The notes: a model not told the origin generated them from the letters alone. DNA of 64,000 nucleotides from Ilyomonas sp965219515 (GCA_965219515.1 OZ244776.1:4092001-4156000); one strand, 5' to 3'. Positions 52,462 through 61,559 are shown, numbered from the stretch's first letter. Translations and numbers: made by a program.

Positions 52462-53116
52462 AAAGATAGTGGTGATTGGCCCTGAAAGTACGGGCAAGAG
52501 TACGCTGTGTTCGTTGCTGGCACAGCATTTTAATACATTGTGGTGCGCTGAATATGCAAGAGAATACTTGTTGCTACATGGCACAGATTATACGTTTGAG
52601 ACACTGGAAGAAATTGGCAAAGGGCAGTTGGCTTTGGAAGAAAGTAAGCTATCAGCTATCAGCAGTCAGTCGTCAGTCGTCAGTCGTCAGTTTACAGATG
52701 ATAGATTTGAGATGACAGAAGAAATAAATCCATTTATGCACTCAACATTATCATCTGTCAGCTCTCATCCGTTATCTAACCACCAACCATCAACTACTAA
52801 CCACCAACTGCTTTTTATAGACACCGATATGTATGTAATGAAGGTTTGGTGCGAGTATGTGTTTGGCAGATGTCACCCGTTTATATTAGATGAAATTGTA
52901 TCGCGCAAATATGATTTATACCTGTTGTGCAATACCGAATTGCCGTGGGTAAAAGATGAACTGCGTGAATACCCCGATGAAAAGGTACGCCTCGAATTAT
53001 TTCATATTTATAAAGACATTCTGATAAACCAAAACGTGCCCTGGATAGAAGTGAAAGGCGATTATGATGCGCGTTTACAAACAGCGATTGGTGCGGTGAA
53101 TGAATGTTGCTTGTAA
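52448..53116 (+). CDS. NadR-type nicotinamide riboside kinase-like ATPase with a repeat insertion
   Basis: A 222-residue P-loop protein like the kinase domain of NadR. Walker A is GPESTGKST (about residues 11-19), followed by CAEYAREYL and GKGQLALEE; the second half has LLFIDTDMYVMKVWCEYVFG and CNTELPWVKDELREY. It overlaps pnuC by 14 bases, supporting riboside phosphorylation in NAD salvage. Between residues about 67 and 121 lies a Ser/Gln/Asn/His-rich stretch absent from the conserved flow, encoded by a heptamer-armed repeat (52648-52810) that stays in frame. It sits just before the FIDTD strand, presumably in a surface loop, and the flanking motifs are intact. Confidence 0.85.
   Translation: MQEIKKIVVIGPESTGKSTLCSLLAQHFNTLWCAEYAREYLLLHGTDYTFETLEEIGKGQLALEESKLSAISSQSSVVSRQFTDDRFEMTEEINPFMHSTLSSVSSHPLSNHQPSTTNHQLLFIDTDMYVMKVWCEYVFGRCHPFILDEIVSRKYDLYLLCNTELPWVKDELREYPDEKVRLELFHIYKDILINQNVPWIEVKGDYDARLQTAIGAVNECCL
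52648..52810. repeat. Heptamer-armed inverted element inserted in frame in the kinase gene
   Basis: The left arm is ten 7-base units, each starting with G and ending with A (GCTATCA, GCTATCA, GCAGTCA, GTCGTCA x3, GTTTACA, GATGATA, GATTTGA, GATGACA; 52648-52717). The 34-base loop is 52718-52751. The right arm is eight units (CATCTGT, CAGCTCT, CATCCGT, TATCTAA, CCACCAA, CCATCAA, CTACTAA, CCACCAA). The unit next to the loop on each side is an inverted complement (GATGACA against TGTCATC in shifted phase). The loop and near arms match the element in ispG, in the same reading frame. Confidence 0.92.
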
Positions 53117-53126
53117 AAAGATTTAT

Positions 53127-53540
53127 TTATTGAATTTTCCGGTAAAGATTGGTTGTACCAAGATCAATACATTCTCTTGAGCGAATTGACAATAAAGTAT
53201 CTTGTATAGTTGCAATATAAACTTCTCCATTGCTCAATTTCAATATTGGAACCGTTTCTTCAACCTGACAACCATTACCCTTTCCTTTTTCTAACCTATA
53301 AGTATATTGATCAGAATAAGAAGTATCTACAGACACAATTGTTCGCGCAAAATTTCCACTGTTATCAAATAAAACAGTGTTGCCATTTCCTTCTTTATAA
53401 TAAAAGATGCCAACAACTCCGTTAGAAAGTGTTTTAGTTAATTCCCATTTGCCTGAATAAGGGACATTATTTACTTCTTTATCTTTTTTGCAAGAAAAAA
53501 GCAGCAGTGCTACTGACAAAGCAAAAAATCTATTTTTCAT
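53127..53540 (-). CDS. Small lipoprotein, lipocalin-like
   Basis: A 137-residue lipoprotein. The lipobox ends ALLLFSC (Cys near residue 16), followed by KKDKE. The mature part begins with GKWELTKT, then FDNSGNFARTIVS and a Cys pair region (GNGCQVEE, RSRECIDLG). This pattern, a G-x-W-E-L strand followed by beta strands and a late Cys, fits the lipocalin-like proteins common in Bacteroidota. It shares layout with the next gene upstream and is probably its paralogue. The ligand is unknown. Confidence 0.7.
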   Translation of the reverse strand: MKNRFFALSVALLLFSCKKDKEVNNVPYSGKWELTKTLSNGVVGIFYYKEGNGNTVLFDNSGNFARTIVSVDTSYSDQYTYRLEKGKGNGCQVEETVPILKLSNGEVYIATIQDTLLSIRSRECIDLGTTNLYRKIQ

Positions 53541-53560
53541 ACCAATGCTTTTTAAAAGAT

Positions 53561-53980
53561 TTATTTAATCTTGACATACGTCTTATCAACGCCATCTGCA
53601 ATAATGCAACTGTTGGTATAAAGATTCAGTGTATCGCCGAAAAGTTCTAAGATTGAAGCATTGTCAACTCCGTCATTTGAAAATTTTATAAACGATACAT
53701 CGCTGCTGTAACAAGTAGTGCCTTTGGAAATGGTATAAGTTCCTGAAGCCGTAGTTTTATTACCATCAGTAACATTGTTAAGACTGTATTGGTTGGTGCC
53801 GGAAAACGAAATGGTATTCTCATTATTTGCCGGGTAAATCGTATCTGGCTGAACCGAATAACCATATTCAATTTTTCGCAGTTCCCAGGTGCCATTCAGT
53901 TCATTTTGTAAATCATTGGTTGCATCTTTTTTACAACTGATAAGATAAAATAAAGCGAAACTTATAAGGAAACTTTTCAT
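53561..53980 (-). CDS. Small lipoprotein, lipocalin-like, paralogue of its neighbour
   Basis: A 139-residue lipoprotein. The lipobox ends LFYLISC (Cys near residue 16), followed by KKDATN, then GTWELRKIEYGYS, SGTYTISKGTTCYSSD, DTLNLYTNSC and KTYVKIK. Gene length, lipobox, GxWEL strand, DTL and the late Cys match the adjacent gene 20 bases downstream, suggesting tandem duplication followed by divergence. No function is known. Confidence 0.7.
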   Translation of the reverse strand: MKSFLISFALFYLISCKKDATNDLQNELNGTWELRKIEYGYSVQPDTIYPANNENTISFSGTNQYSLNNVTDGNKTTASGTYTISKGTTCYSSDVSFIKFSNDGVDNASILELFGDTLNLYTNSCIIADGVDKTYVKIK

Positions 53981-54051
53981 AATTGCCCCTTTTTCTTATA
54001 ATTCAAATGAAAGCAAATTCGTTGCATCCCAAACAAAAAATACCTGTGCCG

Positions 54052-54079
54052 CTTTGTGTTCTTCATGTCTTTGTGGTTC
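54052..54079. repeat. One-armed CTTTGTG repeat remnant
   Basis: CTTTGTG, TTCTTCATG and TCTTTGTGGTTC units form the same type of arm as at 28187-28211. No clear left arm is present. It lies between the small lipoprotein and bglX genes. Confidence 0.4.
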
Positions 54080-54086
54080 AAAAAAA

Positions 54087-56375
54087 TCATCTTAGCCACT
54101 TCACACCCTCGCTCTTCACATCTCTCGAATTGCCACCGATACGAATTACAAAATCGCCTGGTTCCCATACGTATTTTAAATCGCTGTTATAGAAGCTTAA
54201 GTCTTTTGGCGTAATGGTAAACGTTACCTGTTTGCTCTCGCCGCCATTTAGCATAATCTTTTGAAAACCTTTCAACTCTTCAACGGCTCTTGTTACGCTG
54301 GCAACCGGATCGCTGATGTACAACTGCACCGTTTCTTCGCCGGCAACATTGCTGTTGTTGGTAACCGTAACCGTAGCTGTTACGGTGCCGTTGCCGCTTA
54401 CGGTTGATTTATCTAAACTGACATCGCCGTAGGTAAAATGGCTGTAGCTTAAGCCATAACCAAACGGATACAACGGATCATTTGAAGCATCCAAATAATC
54501 TGATTTAAACTTGGTTCCATCACCTTTATGAAAAGGTCGTCCGGTGTTTTTATGATTGTAATAAACAGGAATTTGTCCTACATTTTCCGGAAAGCTCATG
54601 GTTAGTTTTCCCGACGGGTTGTAATTGCCAAACAGCACATCTGCCACCGCATTGCCGGCTTCTGTTCCCGGAAACCAGGTTTCTAAAATGGCCGTTGCAT
54701 TCTTGTCTTCGTAAGGTAATGTCATCGGTCTGCCGCTTAATAATACAACAACAACGGGCTTTCCGGTGGCTATCAAAGCTTCCAGTAATTTATGTTGACT
54801 TTCCTGCAAAGCAATGTTCGTCATGCTGCTCGATTCGCCTGTCATGTCAGCCGCTTCGCCAAGCACCGCAACGGTTACATCACTGTTCTGCGCTACATTT
54901 ACCGCTTCATCAATCATCTCTTTCGGGTTGCGGTTATCTTTTTCTATCTCAACGCCCAATGTGTTTACTCTTTGAATAAAAGAGCTGTCGTCAGAGATGT
55001 TGCAGCCTTTTGCATAGAGAATCGTTACGCCGTTGCCGGCAACATTTTTCATACCGGTGGCAATATCAACCGATTGTGTATAATCGCCCGAAACCGCCCA
55101 TGTGCCAAGCATATTTCGCTGGCTTTCTGCCAGTGGACCCACCAAGGCAATGGTGCCGGTTTTTTTCAATGGCAATGTATTGTTTTCATTTTTTAATAGT
55201 ACGCAGCTATGAGAAGCCAGTGTTCTTGCGAAAGCACGATTATCAGCCGTCATTACATCGCTTGCTACGCGGCTTTCATTCATGTATTTATAAGGATTGT
55301 CAAACAAACCCATTTTATATTTTGCTTCCAAAATTCTTCGGCAAGCCGCATCAATTTGCTGTTGTGTAACCTTGCCTTCACGCAAAGATTTTTTTAATGT
55401 TGAAAGAAAGCCTTCGCTCACCATATCCATATCCAGCCCTGCCTTCAAAGCCAATGCCGATACGGTTTGCAGATCGCCCAAACCATGATTGATCATTTCA
55501 CTAACGGCGGTATAATCCGATACCACAAAACCTTTGAACCCCCATTGTTTGCGCAGCAAATCGGTCAACAGCCATTTGTTTGCCGTTGCCGGAATGCCGT
55601 CTATTTCGTTGAACGAACTCATCACGCTGCCAACGCCTGCGTCAATCGCAGCTTTGTAAGGCGGCAGATAAGATTCATACATGCGGATGCGGCTCATATC
55701 AACCGTGTTATAATCCCGTCCTGCTTCGGCACCGCCGTATAAAGCAAAATGTTTTACGCAAGCCATCACATGCACACTGTCATAATTCTTTCCCTGATAA
55801 CCGCGTACCATTGCTGCTGCTATCTTTCCACCGAGATATGGGTCTTCGCCACTGCCTTCTGCCACGCGCCCCCAGCGTGGATCGCGGGCAATATCAACCA
55901 TCGGCGAGAATGCCCAGTTCAAGCCTTCTGCCGTTGCTTCTCTGGCGGCAATGGCAGCGCTTTGTTCTATCAATGCCGTATCCCAACTGGCCGCAATGCC
56001 CAGCGGTATGGGGAAGATGGTGCGATGTCCGTGTATTACATCCAGACCAAAGAAAAGGGGAATATGCAAACGCGAATTTTTTATGGCGATGTCCTGCGCC
56101 TGGCGAACTTTATCAGCGCCCGTAATGCCAAACAAACCACCCACTTCTCCATTTCGGATTTTGGTGTCCACATCGCTGCTGACAACCGAACCGGTAACCG
56201 CACCGCCCGGCGTTACGAGGTTCAACTGACCAATCTTTTCATCGGGCGTCATCTTGTTCATTAGGTTGCTAACAAAGGCATTCATCTTTGCCTCGGCAGC
56301 ATTCGGTTTGGTTTGGGAGAAAGATTTGGTTGTAGCAAGACAAAGAAGTAGCAGGAAAGCGTTTTTAATTTTCAT
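54087..56375 (-). CDS. bglX: GH3 beta-glucosidase, periplasmic
   Basis: A 762-residue exported glycoside hydrolase of family 3. The ATG at 56375 (MKIKNAFLLLLCLATT) opens the signal peptide; the reading from 56429 is too long. The GH3 N-domain has VIHGHRTIFPIPLG, DIARDPRWGRVAEGSGEDP and the nucleophile Asp in GFVVSDYTAVSEM. The alpha/beta C-domain (GEAADMTGES, acid/base region) and the C-terminal fibronectin-like domain (VQLYISDPVASVTR to VIRIGGNSR) are complete. It matches BglX of E. coli in layout and would cleave terminal beta-glucosides or xylosides. Confidence 0.95.
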   Translation of the reverse strand: MKIKNAFLLLLCLATTKSFSQTKPNAAEAKMNAFVSNLMNKMTPDEKIGQLNLVTPGGAVTGSVVSSDVDTKIRNGEVGGLFGITGADKVRQAQDIAIKNSRLHIPLFFGLDVIHGHRTIFPIPLGIAASWDTALIEQSAAIAAREATAEGLNWAFSPMVDIARDPRWGRVAEGSGEDPYLGGKIAAAMVRGYQGKNYDSVHVMACVKHFALYGGAEAGRDYNTVDMSRIRMYESYLPPYKAAIDAGVGSVMSSFNEIDGIPATANKWLLTDLLRKQWGFKGFVVSDYTAVSEMINHGLGDLQTVSALALKAGLDMDMVSEGFLSTLKKSLREGKVTQQQIDAACRRILEAKYKMGLFDNPYKYMNESRVASDVMTADNRAFARTLASHSCVLLKNENNTLPLKKTGTIALVGPLAESQRNMLGTWAVSGDYTQSVDIATGMKNVAGNGVTILYAKGCNISDDSSFIQRVNTLGVEIEKDNRNPKEMIDEAVNVAQNSDVTVAVLGEAADMTGESSSMTNIALQESQHKLLEALIATGKPVVVVLLSGRPMTLPYEDKNATAILETWFPGTEAGNAVADVLFGNYNPSGKLTMSFPENVGQIPVYYNHKNTGRPFHKGDGTKFKSDYLDASNDPLYPFGYGLSYSHFTYGDVSLDKSTVSGNGTVTATVTVTNNSNVAGEETVQLYISDPVASVTRAVEELKGFQKIMLNGGESKQVTFTITPKDLSFYNSDLKYVWEPGDFVIRIGGNSRDVKSEGVKWLR

Positions 56376-56489
56376 AAAAGAACAATTGTTGAAGCAAATG
56401 TAATACGCGGTAAATAAAAAAGCAGCCATAAGAAATGATGGCTGCTTTAATGAATTGTATATTCGTAAGGCAGATAAAATAAGCCAACC

Positions 56490-58655
56490 TCACGAAGCAT
56501 ATTGCTCCTTCATCGCCGGCTCTATCCACGCATCACTTTCCTTTAATAAATTAATGAGTTCTTCCACAGCAATTTCACTGTTCACATTGCGCTTCACTAC
56601 ATCTTTACCACGATACAACGTAATCTTACCAACGCCGCTGCCGACATAACCAAAATCGGCATCCGCCATTTCGCCGGGACCGTTTACAATGCAACCCATA
56701 ATGGCAATTTTTACACCTTTTAAATGATTTGTAACAGAGCGGATTTTAGCCGTTGTTTCCTGCAAATCAAACAAGGTTCTGCCACAGGAAGGGCAGGAGA
56801 TGTATTCGGTTTTAGAAATGCGCGTACGCGTGGCCTGAAGAATGGTAAAAGCGGTATTGTTGATAAATTGTTCTACCGAAATATTGGTTGAATAATTTCT
56901 GCCGCTTGTGTTTTGCTCATCGCTGATAGCTGACTGCTGATAGCTTTTACGCGTCATGCCCAAACACAATCCATCGCCAAACCCATCGAGCAGCAAAGCA
57001 CCGCATTCGGTGGCATAGTGAATGAGATGTTCATCAGCCGTTTGCCAGTAGCTATCGCAAAGCAATACAACCGGATTATTAATGTTGCGATTCATTAATT
57101 CAATAAACATGCGCCTTACATTCAGCATTGCATGTTTGGCTGCACTGCTCAAACACAGCACCACATTGGGTTTGTTGGCAACGGTATTTAAGTATGTAAA
57201 ATCGTTGGCGGGCGTTTCATCGGAGAAGCAATCTATCATTACAAAATTCAATTCATCGCTGACTACATTAGCCTGCGCAAAACCGCTGTCTTCGTAAATC
57301 GGAAAATACCTCACCCCCCATCCATCTTCACTTGTGGAGAGGAGAGCCGTTGCTTCCAGCCATGTTGCGGGATAAACAATCACTTTTAGTGTGCCGGGCA
57401 AAGCGAAATTTATGAGTTGATGCCCGGTAAAAATATAATCCGCTGCCGCATCGCTGATGTTCCATTTGTCTGTGGCTGTATTGTATGTATAACCCACACT
57501 TTGTAAATGTTGTGGTGTAATGTTTTCGATGTTACTTAAATCTGCAATTACCACCGGAACCTGTTGCCCGCCAATGTTATCAACCGCAAAGGTTTGGCGG
57601 CGTTTGTAGGTGAAGGGAGAGTAAGGCAGTTGAGAGTTGACAGATGACGGTTGAGAGTTGACAGATGACAATGTTGAGCGCGTAAATGGATTTTTTTCTT
57701 CTGTCATCTTCCATCTGTCATCTGTCAACTCTTTCTTATTACTGATAGCTAAAGGCTGATGGCTCATACCTGATACCTCATACCGCTTCACCAAATCTTT
57801 ACAAACCGGTATTTCAAATTCGGGGTCTTCGGTAAGGCTTACGCGAATGGTATCACCAATGCCATCTTCCAATAAAGTACCGATACCGGCTGCGCTTTTT
57901 ACTCTGCCATCTTCGCCATCACCGGCTTCTGTAACGCCAAGATGAAGCGGGTAACATTCGCCAAATTCTTCATTCATTTGCTGTATCAGCAACCGATACG
58001 CCTGTACCATTACCTGCGGGTTGCTTGCCTTCATGCTGAGCACAATGTTGTGATAGCTTTCATACCGCGCAATACGCAAAAATTCCATCGCGCTTTCCAC
58101 CATACCCATCGGCGTATCGCCATAACGGCTCATAATCCTATCGCTCAAACTACCATGATTGGTACCGATTCGCATTGCCGTTCCATATTCTTTGCAGATA
58201 TTTAGTAAGGGCGTAAAACGTTGCTGAATGCGCCCGATTTCTTCCGCATAATCGGTATCTGAATATTCAATCAGTTCAAACTTTTTTTTGTCAATATAAT
58301 TGCCGGGATTCACACGCACTTTCTCCACAATACGCGCCGCAATTTCGGCAGCATTGGGTGTGAAATGAATATCGGCAACCAGCGGCGTGTTGTAACCTCT
58401 GCTTTTTAATTCGTGCTTAATATTAAGTAAATTTTCAGCTTCTTTTTTTGATGGCGCGGTAATGCGAACCAGTTCGGCACCGGCTTCTATGCAACGAATA
58501 CTTTGCTCAACGGTGGCAATTGTGTCCATTGTGTCGGTCGTTGTCATCGTTTGCAAACGGATGGGATGAAGGTTGCCCAGCAACAAACCGCCGATTTTTA
58601 CTTCACGGGTTTTAAGACGGCTATATTCAATAAGTGAATTACAATACAACTGCAT
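56490..58655 (-). CDS. ispG: (E)-4-hydroxy-3-methylbut-2-enyl-diphosphate synthase, with repeat insertions
   Basis: Penultimate MEP-pathway enzyme. Residues 1-285 form the TIM barrel (NLHPIRLQTMTTTDT, VADIHFTPNAAEIAA, NPGNYIDKK). An extra A* domain (about 345-570), as in the long Bacteroidota and plant form, precedes the iron-sulfur domain with CPSCGRTLFD and GCIVNGPGEMADADFGYVG. At 721 residues it is longer than I expect for the long form because of two insertions: residues about 290-344 from a heptamer-armed element (57627-57784), and residues about 570-580 from a short heptamer tract (56915-56948). Both fall at domain junctions and all catalytic motifs remain, so the enzyme is probably functional. 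Confidence 0.95.
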   Translation of the reverse strand: MQLYCNSLIEYSRLKTREVKIGGLLLGNLHPIRLQTMTTTDTMDTIATVEQSIRCIEAGAELVRITAPSKKEAENLLNIKHELKSRGYNTPLVADIHFTPNAAEIAARIVEKVRVNPGNYIDKKKFELIEYSDTDYAEEIGRIQQRFTPLLNICKEYGTAMRIGTNHGSLSDRIMSRYGDTPMGMVESAMEFLRIARYESYHNIVLSMKASNPQVMVQAYRLLIQQMNEEFGECYPLHLGVTEAGDGEDGRVKSAAGIGTLLEDGIGDTIRVSLTEDPEFEIPVCKDLVKRYEVSGMSHQPLAISNKKELTDDRWKMTEEKNPFTRSTLSSVNSQPSSVNSQLPYSPFTYKRRQTFAVDNIGGQQVPVVIADLSNIENITPQHLQSVGYTYNTATDKWNISDAAADYIFTGHQLINFALPGTLKVIVYPATWLEATALLSTSEDGWGVRYFPIYEDSGFAQANVVSDELNFVMIDCFSDETPANDFTYLNTVANKPNVVLCLSSAAKHAMLNVRRMFIELMNRNINNPVVLLCDSYWQTADEHLIHYATECGALLLDGFGDGLCLGMTRKSYQQSAISDEQNTSGRNYSTNISVEQFINNTAFTILQATRTRISKTEYISCPSCGRTLFDLQETTAKIRSVTNHLKGVKIAIMGCIVNGPGEMADADFGYVGSGVGKITLYRGKDVVKRNVNSEIAVEELINLLKESDAWIEPAMKEQYAS
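56915..56948. repeat. Short heptamer tract inserted in ispG
   Basis: On the coding strand it reads GCTATCA, GCAGTCA, GCTATCA, GCGATGA, four consecutive 7-base units identical or near-identical to the left-arm units at 52648-52668. It codes for SYQQSAISDEQ, which breaks a normally conserved linker before the iron-sulfur domain. Confidence 0.75.
57627..57784. repeat. Heptamer-armed inverted element inserted in frame in ispG
   Basis: Read on the minus (coding) strand, the left arm is GGTATGA, GGTATCA, GGTATGA, GCCATCA, GCCTTTA, GCTATCA, GTAATAA, a six-base GAAAGA, GTTGACA, GATGACA, GATGGAA, GATGACA. The 34-base loop that follows differs from the 52-kb element at 4 positions. The right arm is CATCTGT, CAACTCT, CAACCGT, CATCTGT, CAACTCT, CAACTG. 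It is translated as part of IspG in the same frame as the other copy (shared MTEExNPFxxSTLSSV). Confidence 0.92.
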
Positions 58656-58856
58656 AGCGAAATTTAAATAATTGTAATTGCAAAAATGCGGATTATTGGG
58701 GAGATAGACGTGTTAAGGGATGAGTGGCTAAATTTGAGATATAAAAAACTCAATCATACTGTATAATGTTTGGATGTTGGCTTTAACGGATATGCTTCAT
58801 TATTTAACTCCAAGTAGTTGCCGGACATTAAACAATGCAAGTTTTTTAAACAGTTC

Positions 58857-60527
58857 TCACCAATCAAACTTTCTCATTTTCCCATTCAATTTCCATTGTG
58901 TTGGAAACGGATTCGTCAACCAATCCAATGGTTCTCCCACAGGAAGTTTTTGCGCAGCAAACGTAAATGATTCTTTAATCGCTTGTTTTTGTTCTGCGCC
59001 TAATACATCGGGTTGCGTAGAAATAAAAAGCGGTGTGCCGCTTTCAGCCAGCAACTGCATCCATTGCTTGTTTTTCTTCCACGGAACGTCTTTGGTTAAG
59101 CCCACGCAATCGGCATCGGCTCCATAAAACGTGTTGTGCTGCATGATGCGGAAAGCAAGTGTGTTTACACCCATCTTACGAGTACGATCCCATTCTTTTC
59201 CGCTGGTATCATCGCCGATACGGTTCTGTTCAAAAATGCCTGCCGATAAATGACTGATGGTATTGCAGCCGATGAGATACACATTCTGCGCAGCGTTGCG
59301 GATGGCTTTGTACAAATGCAAAATGATTTCTGCCGACGTCTTCGATGTGTCGTTAAACTGCCAGCCGGGTGTTGTCATATCATCCTGCATCTCAAAGCCC
59401 CATTTGCCCATGATATCATAGGTTGTAAAATCGTGTTTCACCATTTCGTAACCCCAGTTTTTATAAGTAGATATATTGTGTTGAATACGAAAAATATTCT
59501 CTTCAATACTTGGGTCAAGAACGGGTTGTTTGGGATTGTCTCTGCCCGGAATAGAAGATAATAACAAGTTTTTTTTATCATTATAAGAACCGCACAACGG
59601 TCGTGTCCACAAAGCCGGTCGCATCGCCAGCTTTTTAATATCATCTGCCAGCACCTGCATGTCAGGGAATTTTTCGTTTGGCTTTGAAAAATCATCCATC
59701 CAGCAGCAATCGCCCGGTAGCAAAGGCGAGTATTTTGCCCAGCCCGCATCTATCACAGAGAAGGGGCGATTGCCGTTATCGGCAGCTAAATCAGTTAACA
59801 AAGCAGTTTGTTGTTTTATTAAATCAGGCGTATTATTACCATAGGCAAAATACCAGTCGTTAATGCCATACACAGGTTGCTTTGCCAGCCGTGGCGACGG
59901 GCACATCATCGTGCAAAAACGACGTGAGGTATAGTAAGCATTTTCATCGCTTTTGTTTTTTGTGGTGATAATGCCGGCTGCGTGCAATGAACGATTTCCT
60001 AACTGAACACCGTTGCCGTCGTTTCGAGCATCCATCGTAAGCTTCATAACTCCGTTGCCTGCATTCCAGTAGCAGAAAGCGTTACAGCCTGTTTTTACAC
60101 CAAAGCAAACTGTGGTTTCAATATTGTTATGCTGAATAAAATACCAGGGCATTTTTTTGTTTATATCAGCAGATTCAAAAGCGCCGTCGCCATAGGTTCT
60201 TTCCCAGTGATCGCCGGATAGTTTTGCATTGGCAACCACATTATATCTCCATTGCAATTGTATAAAATACAAGGCACTGCCAGGCGATTGTATGGTTGTC
60301 TGCAACGCATCGCTTTCATCATATTGTAATGTTACGATCACGTTTTTGTACATCCATGTCTGTTTATCAGATGAAGTCATTTCGTGAACGCCATTATCTG
60401 ATTTGATCATTACTTTTTCGGGCAACATTACTTTTTCTGTTACCGTTTTTTTACCGAAACTCCAGCTTGTAACAACCAAGCCTCCGATGCCTGCGCCGGT
60501 AAGTTTTATAAAATGTTTTCGCTGCAT
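58857..60527 (-). CDS. Exported alpha-galactosidase-like hydrolase (GH27/GH36-like clan)
   Basis: A 556-residue protein. The N-terminus (MQRKHFIKLTGAGIGGLVV) looks like an exported twin-basic or lipoprotein-style leader. An N-terminal beta domain of about 220 residues is followed by a TIM barrel: INDWYFAYGNN, SVIDAGWAKYSP, RPALWTRPL, VKHDFTTYDIMG (nucleophile Asp expected after KH) and NRIGDDTSGKEWDR (acid/base Asp). This fits an alpha-galactosidase-like enzyme, though the substrate and exact GH family are uncertain. It is distinct from the frameshifted GH36 gene at the window start and is the second such enzyme here. Confidence 0.75.
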   Translation of the reverse strand: MQRKHFIKLTGAGIGGLVVTSWSFGKKTVTEKVMLPEKVMIKSDNGVHEMTSSDKQTWMYKNVIVTLQYDESDALQTTIQSPGSALYFIQLQWRYNVVANAKLSGDHWERTYGDGAFESADINKKMPWYFIQHNNIETTVCFGVKTGCNAFCYWNAGNGVMKLTMDARNDGNGVQLGNRSLHAAGIITTKNKSDENAYYTSRRFCTMMCPSPRLAKQPVYGINDWYFAYGNNTPDLIKQQTALLTDLAADNGNRPFSVIDAGWAKYSPLLPGDCCWMDDFSKPNEKFPDMQVLADDIKKLAMRPALWTRPLCGSYNDKKNLLLSSIPGRDNPKQPVLDPSIEENIFRIQHNISTYKNWGYEMVKHDFTTYDIMGKWGFEMQDDMTTPGWQFNDTSKTSAEIILHLYKAIRNAAQNVYLIGCNTISHLSAGIFEQNRIGDDTSGKEWDRTRKMGVNTLAFRIMQHNTFYGADADCVGLTKDVPWKKNKQWMQLLAESGTPLFISTQPDVLGAEQKQAIKESFTFAAQKLPVGEPLDWLTNPFPTQWKLNGKMRKFDW

Positions 60528-60746
60528 AGTGTGGTTTATTTATGCTTGCAAAATAACCATCCTGATTATGATTTATAAATGTGATGTAATAATAATGCTG
60601 ATGTAAAAATGCCGGCGGATTTGTTTACTCAGATATAATGCACGCCGCCGCAAAAACCGAAAACGGCATTTTTAAAGAAAATTCCTGTTGCTTCCGTTAT
60701 ATTTACGCTTACAACCGGGTTTTAATTTATAAACGAAACCAAAAAC

Positions 60747-61559
60747 ATGTCGGTTAATCCCTTCAGTAATATACCGATACATCAGATAATCTGCAAAGTG
60801 CAAAGCGATTATAAAGAGTTGGGCGGGCAGATTCATCTGGCGCGCGACGCTTCTTTTTATTATAACAAATGGCTGTCTCAGATTCCTACGTTCAGGCAGC
60901 ATTCTTTTCATAACGCTGTCAGCATTGCATTGTGGGATGTTATCAGCAATCGTTTTCTGATTGCCATTGATGAAAGAAAAATTTTGCAATACGATACGTC
61001 GCTTTATACAGATGAAAACGGAGTTGATTTTTCGCTGCATAATTTTCATCCCGATTACATTCACGCCATTCACTTAATAAACCGATGCATCAGCGAATGT
61101 CTTACTCTGTATCAACATTTGCCACCGGATAAAATGATTGCAAACTTAGATGCGCTCTATCGTATAAAAGACGGCAGCTATATACACATTCTTCAGCAGA
61201 TTGTTCCGGTAGAAACCGATGAAGCCGGACATCCTTTCCTGTTTCTAAGCTACGTTCGCAATGTTACTTATCTGAAAAAACATCCCTCTGCTTCGCTCGT
61301 TTTTACAACGCCGGAAGAAAATAAAATACAACAATACAATTTTGCCACAAAACGGTTAGATGCGATTGCGCCGTTTACAAAACAGGAAAAAATATTGTTA
61401 CAACTTTTAAGCGAAGGAAAGCAAACACGCTTTATTGCAAACGAACTATTTATCAGTCCGCATACGGTAGATACGCACCGGCGGAATATGCTTGCTAAGA
61501 TGTCTTGCATCGACAGTACGGCACTAATCGCCTATTGCCGGATGATCGGTCTTATATAA
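60747..61559 (+). CDS. LuxR-type transcriptional regulator with N-terminal sensor-like region
   Basis: A 270-residue protein. Residues about 208-265 form a LuxR-type helix-turn-helix (FTKQEKILLQLLSEGKQT, FIANELFISPHTVDTHRRNMLAKM). The first 200 residues look like a PAS-type or other sensory alpha/beta fold, with IQ/HI-rich strands and YIHILQQIVPVETDEAG. There is no receiver domain, so it is not a classical response regulator. It is divergent from the galactosidase-like gene about 220 bases away and could control it, but no operator was seen. Confidence 0.85.
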   Translation: MSVNPFSNIPIHQIICKVQSDYKELGGQIHLARDASFYYNKWLSQIPTFRQHSFHNAVSIALWDVISNRFLIAIDERKILQYDTSLYTDENGVDFSLHNFHPDYIHAIHLINRCISECLTLYQHLPPDKMIANLDALYRIKDGSYIHILQQIVPVETDEAGHPFLFLSYVRNVTYLKKHPSASLVFTTPEENKIQQYNFATKRLDAIAPFTKQEKILLQLLSEGKQTRFIANELFISPHTVDTHRRNMLAKMSCIDSTALIAYCRMIGLI

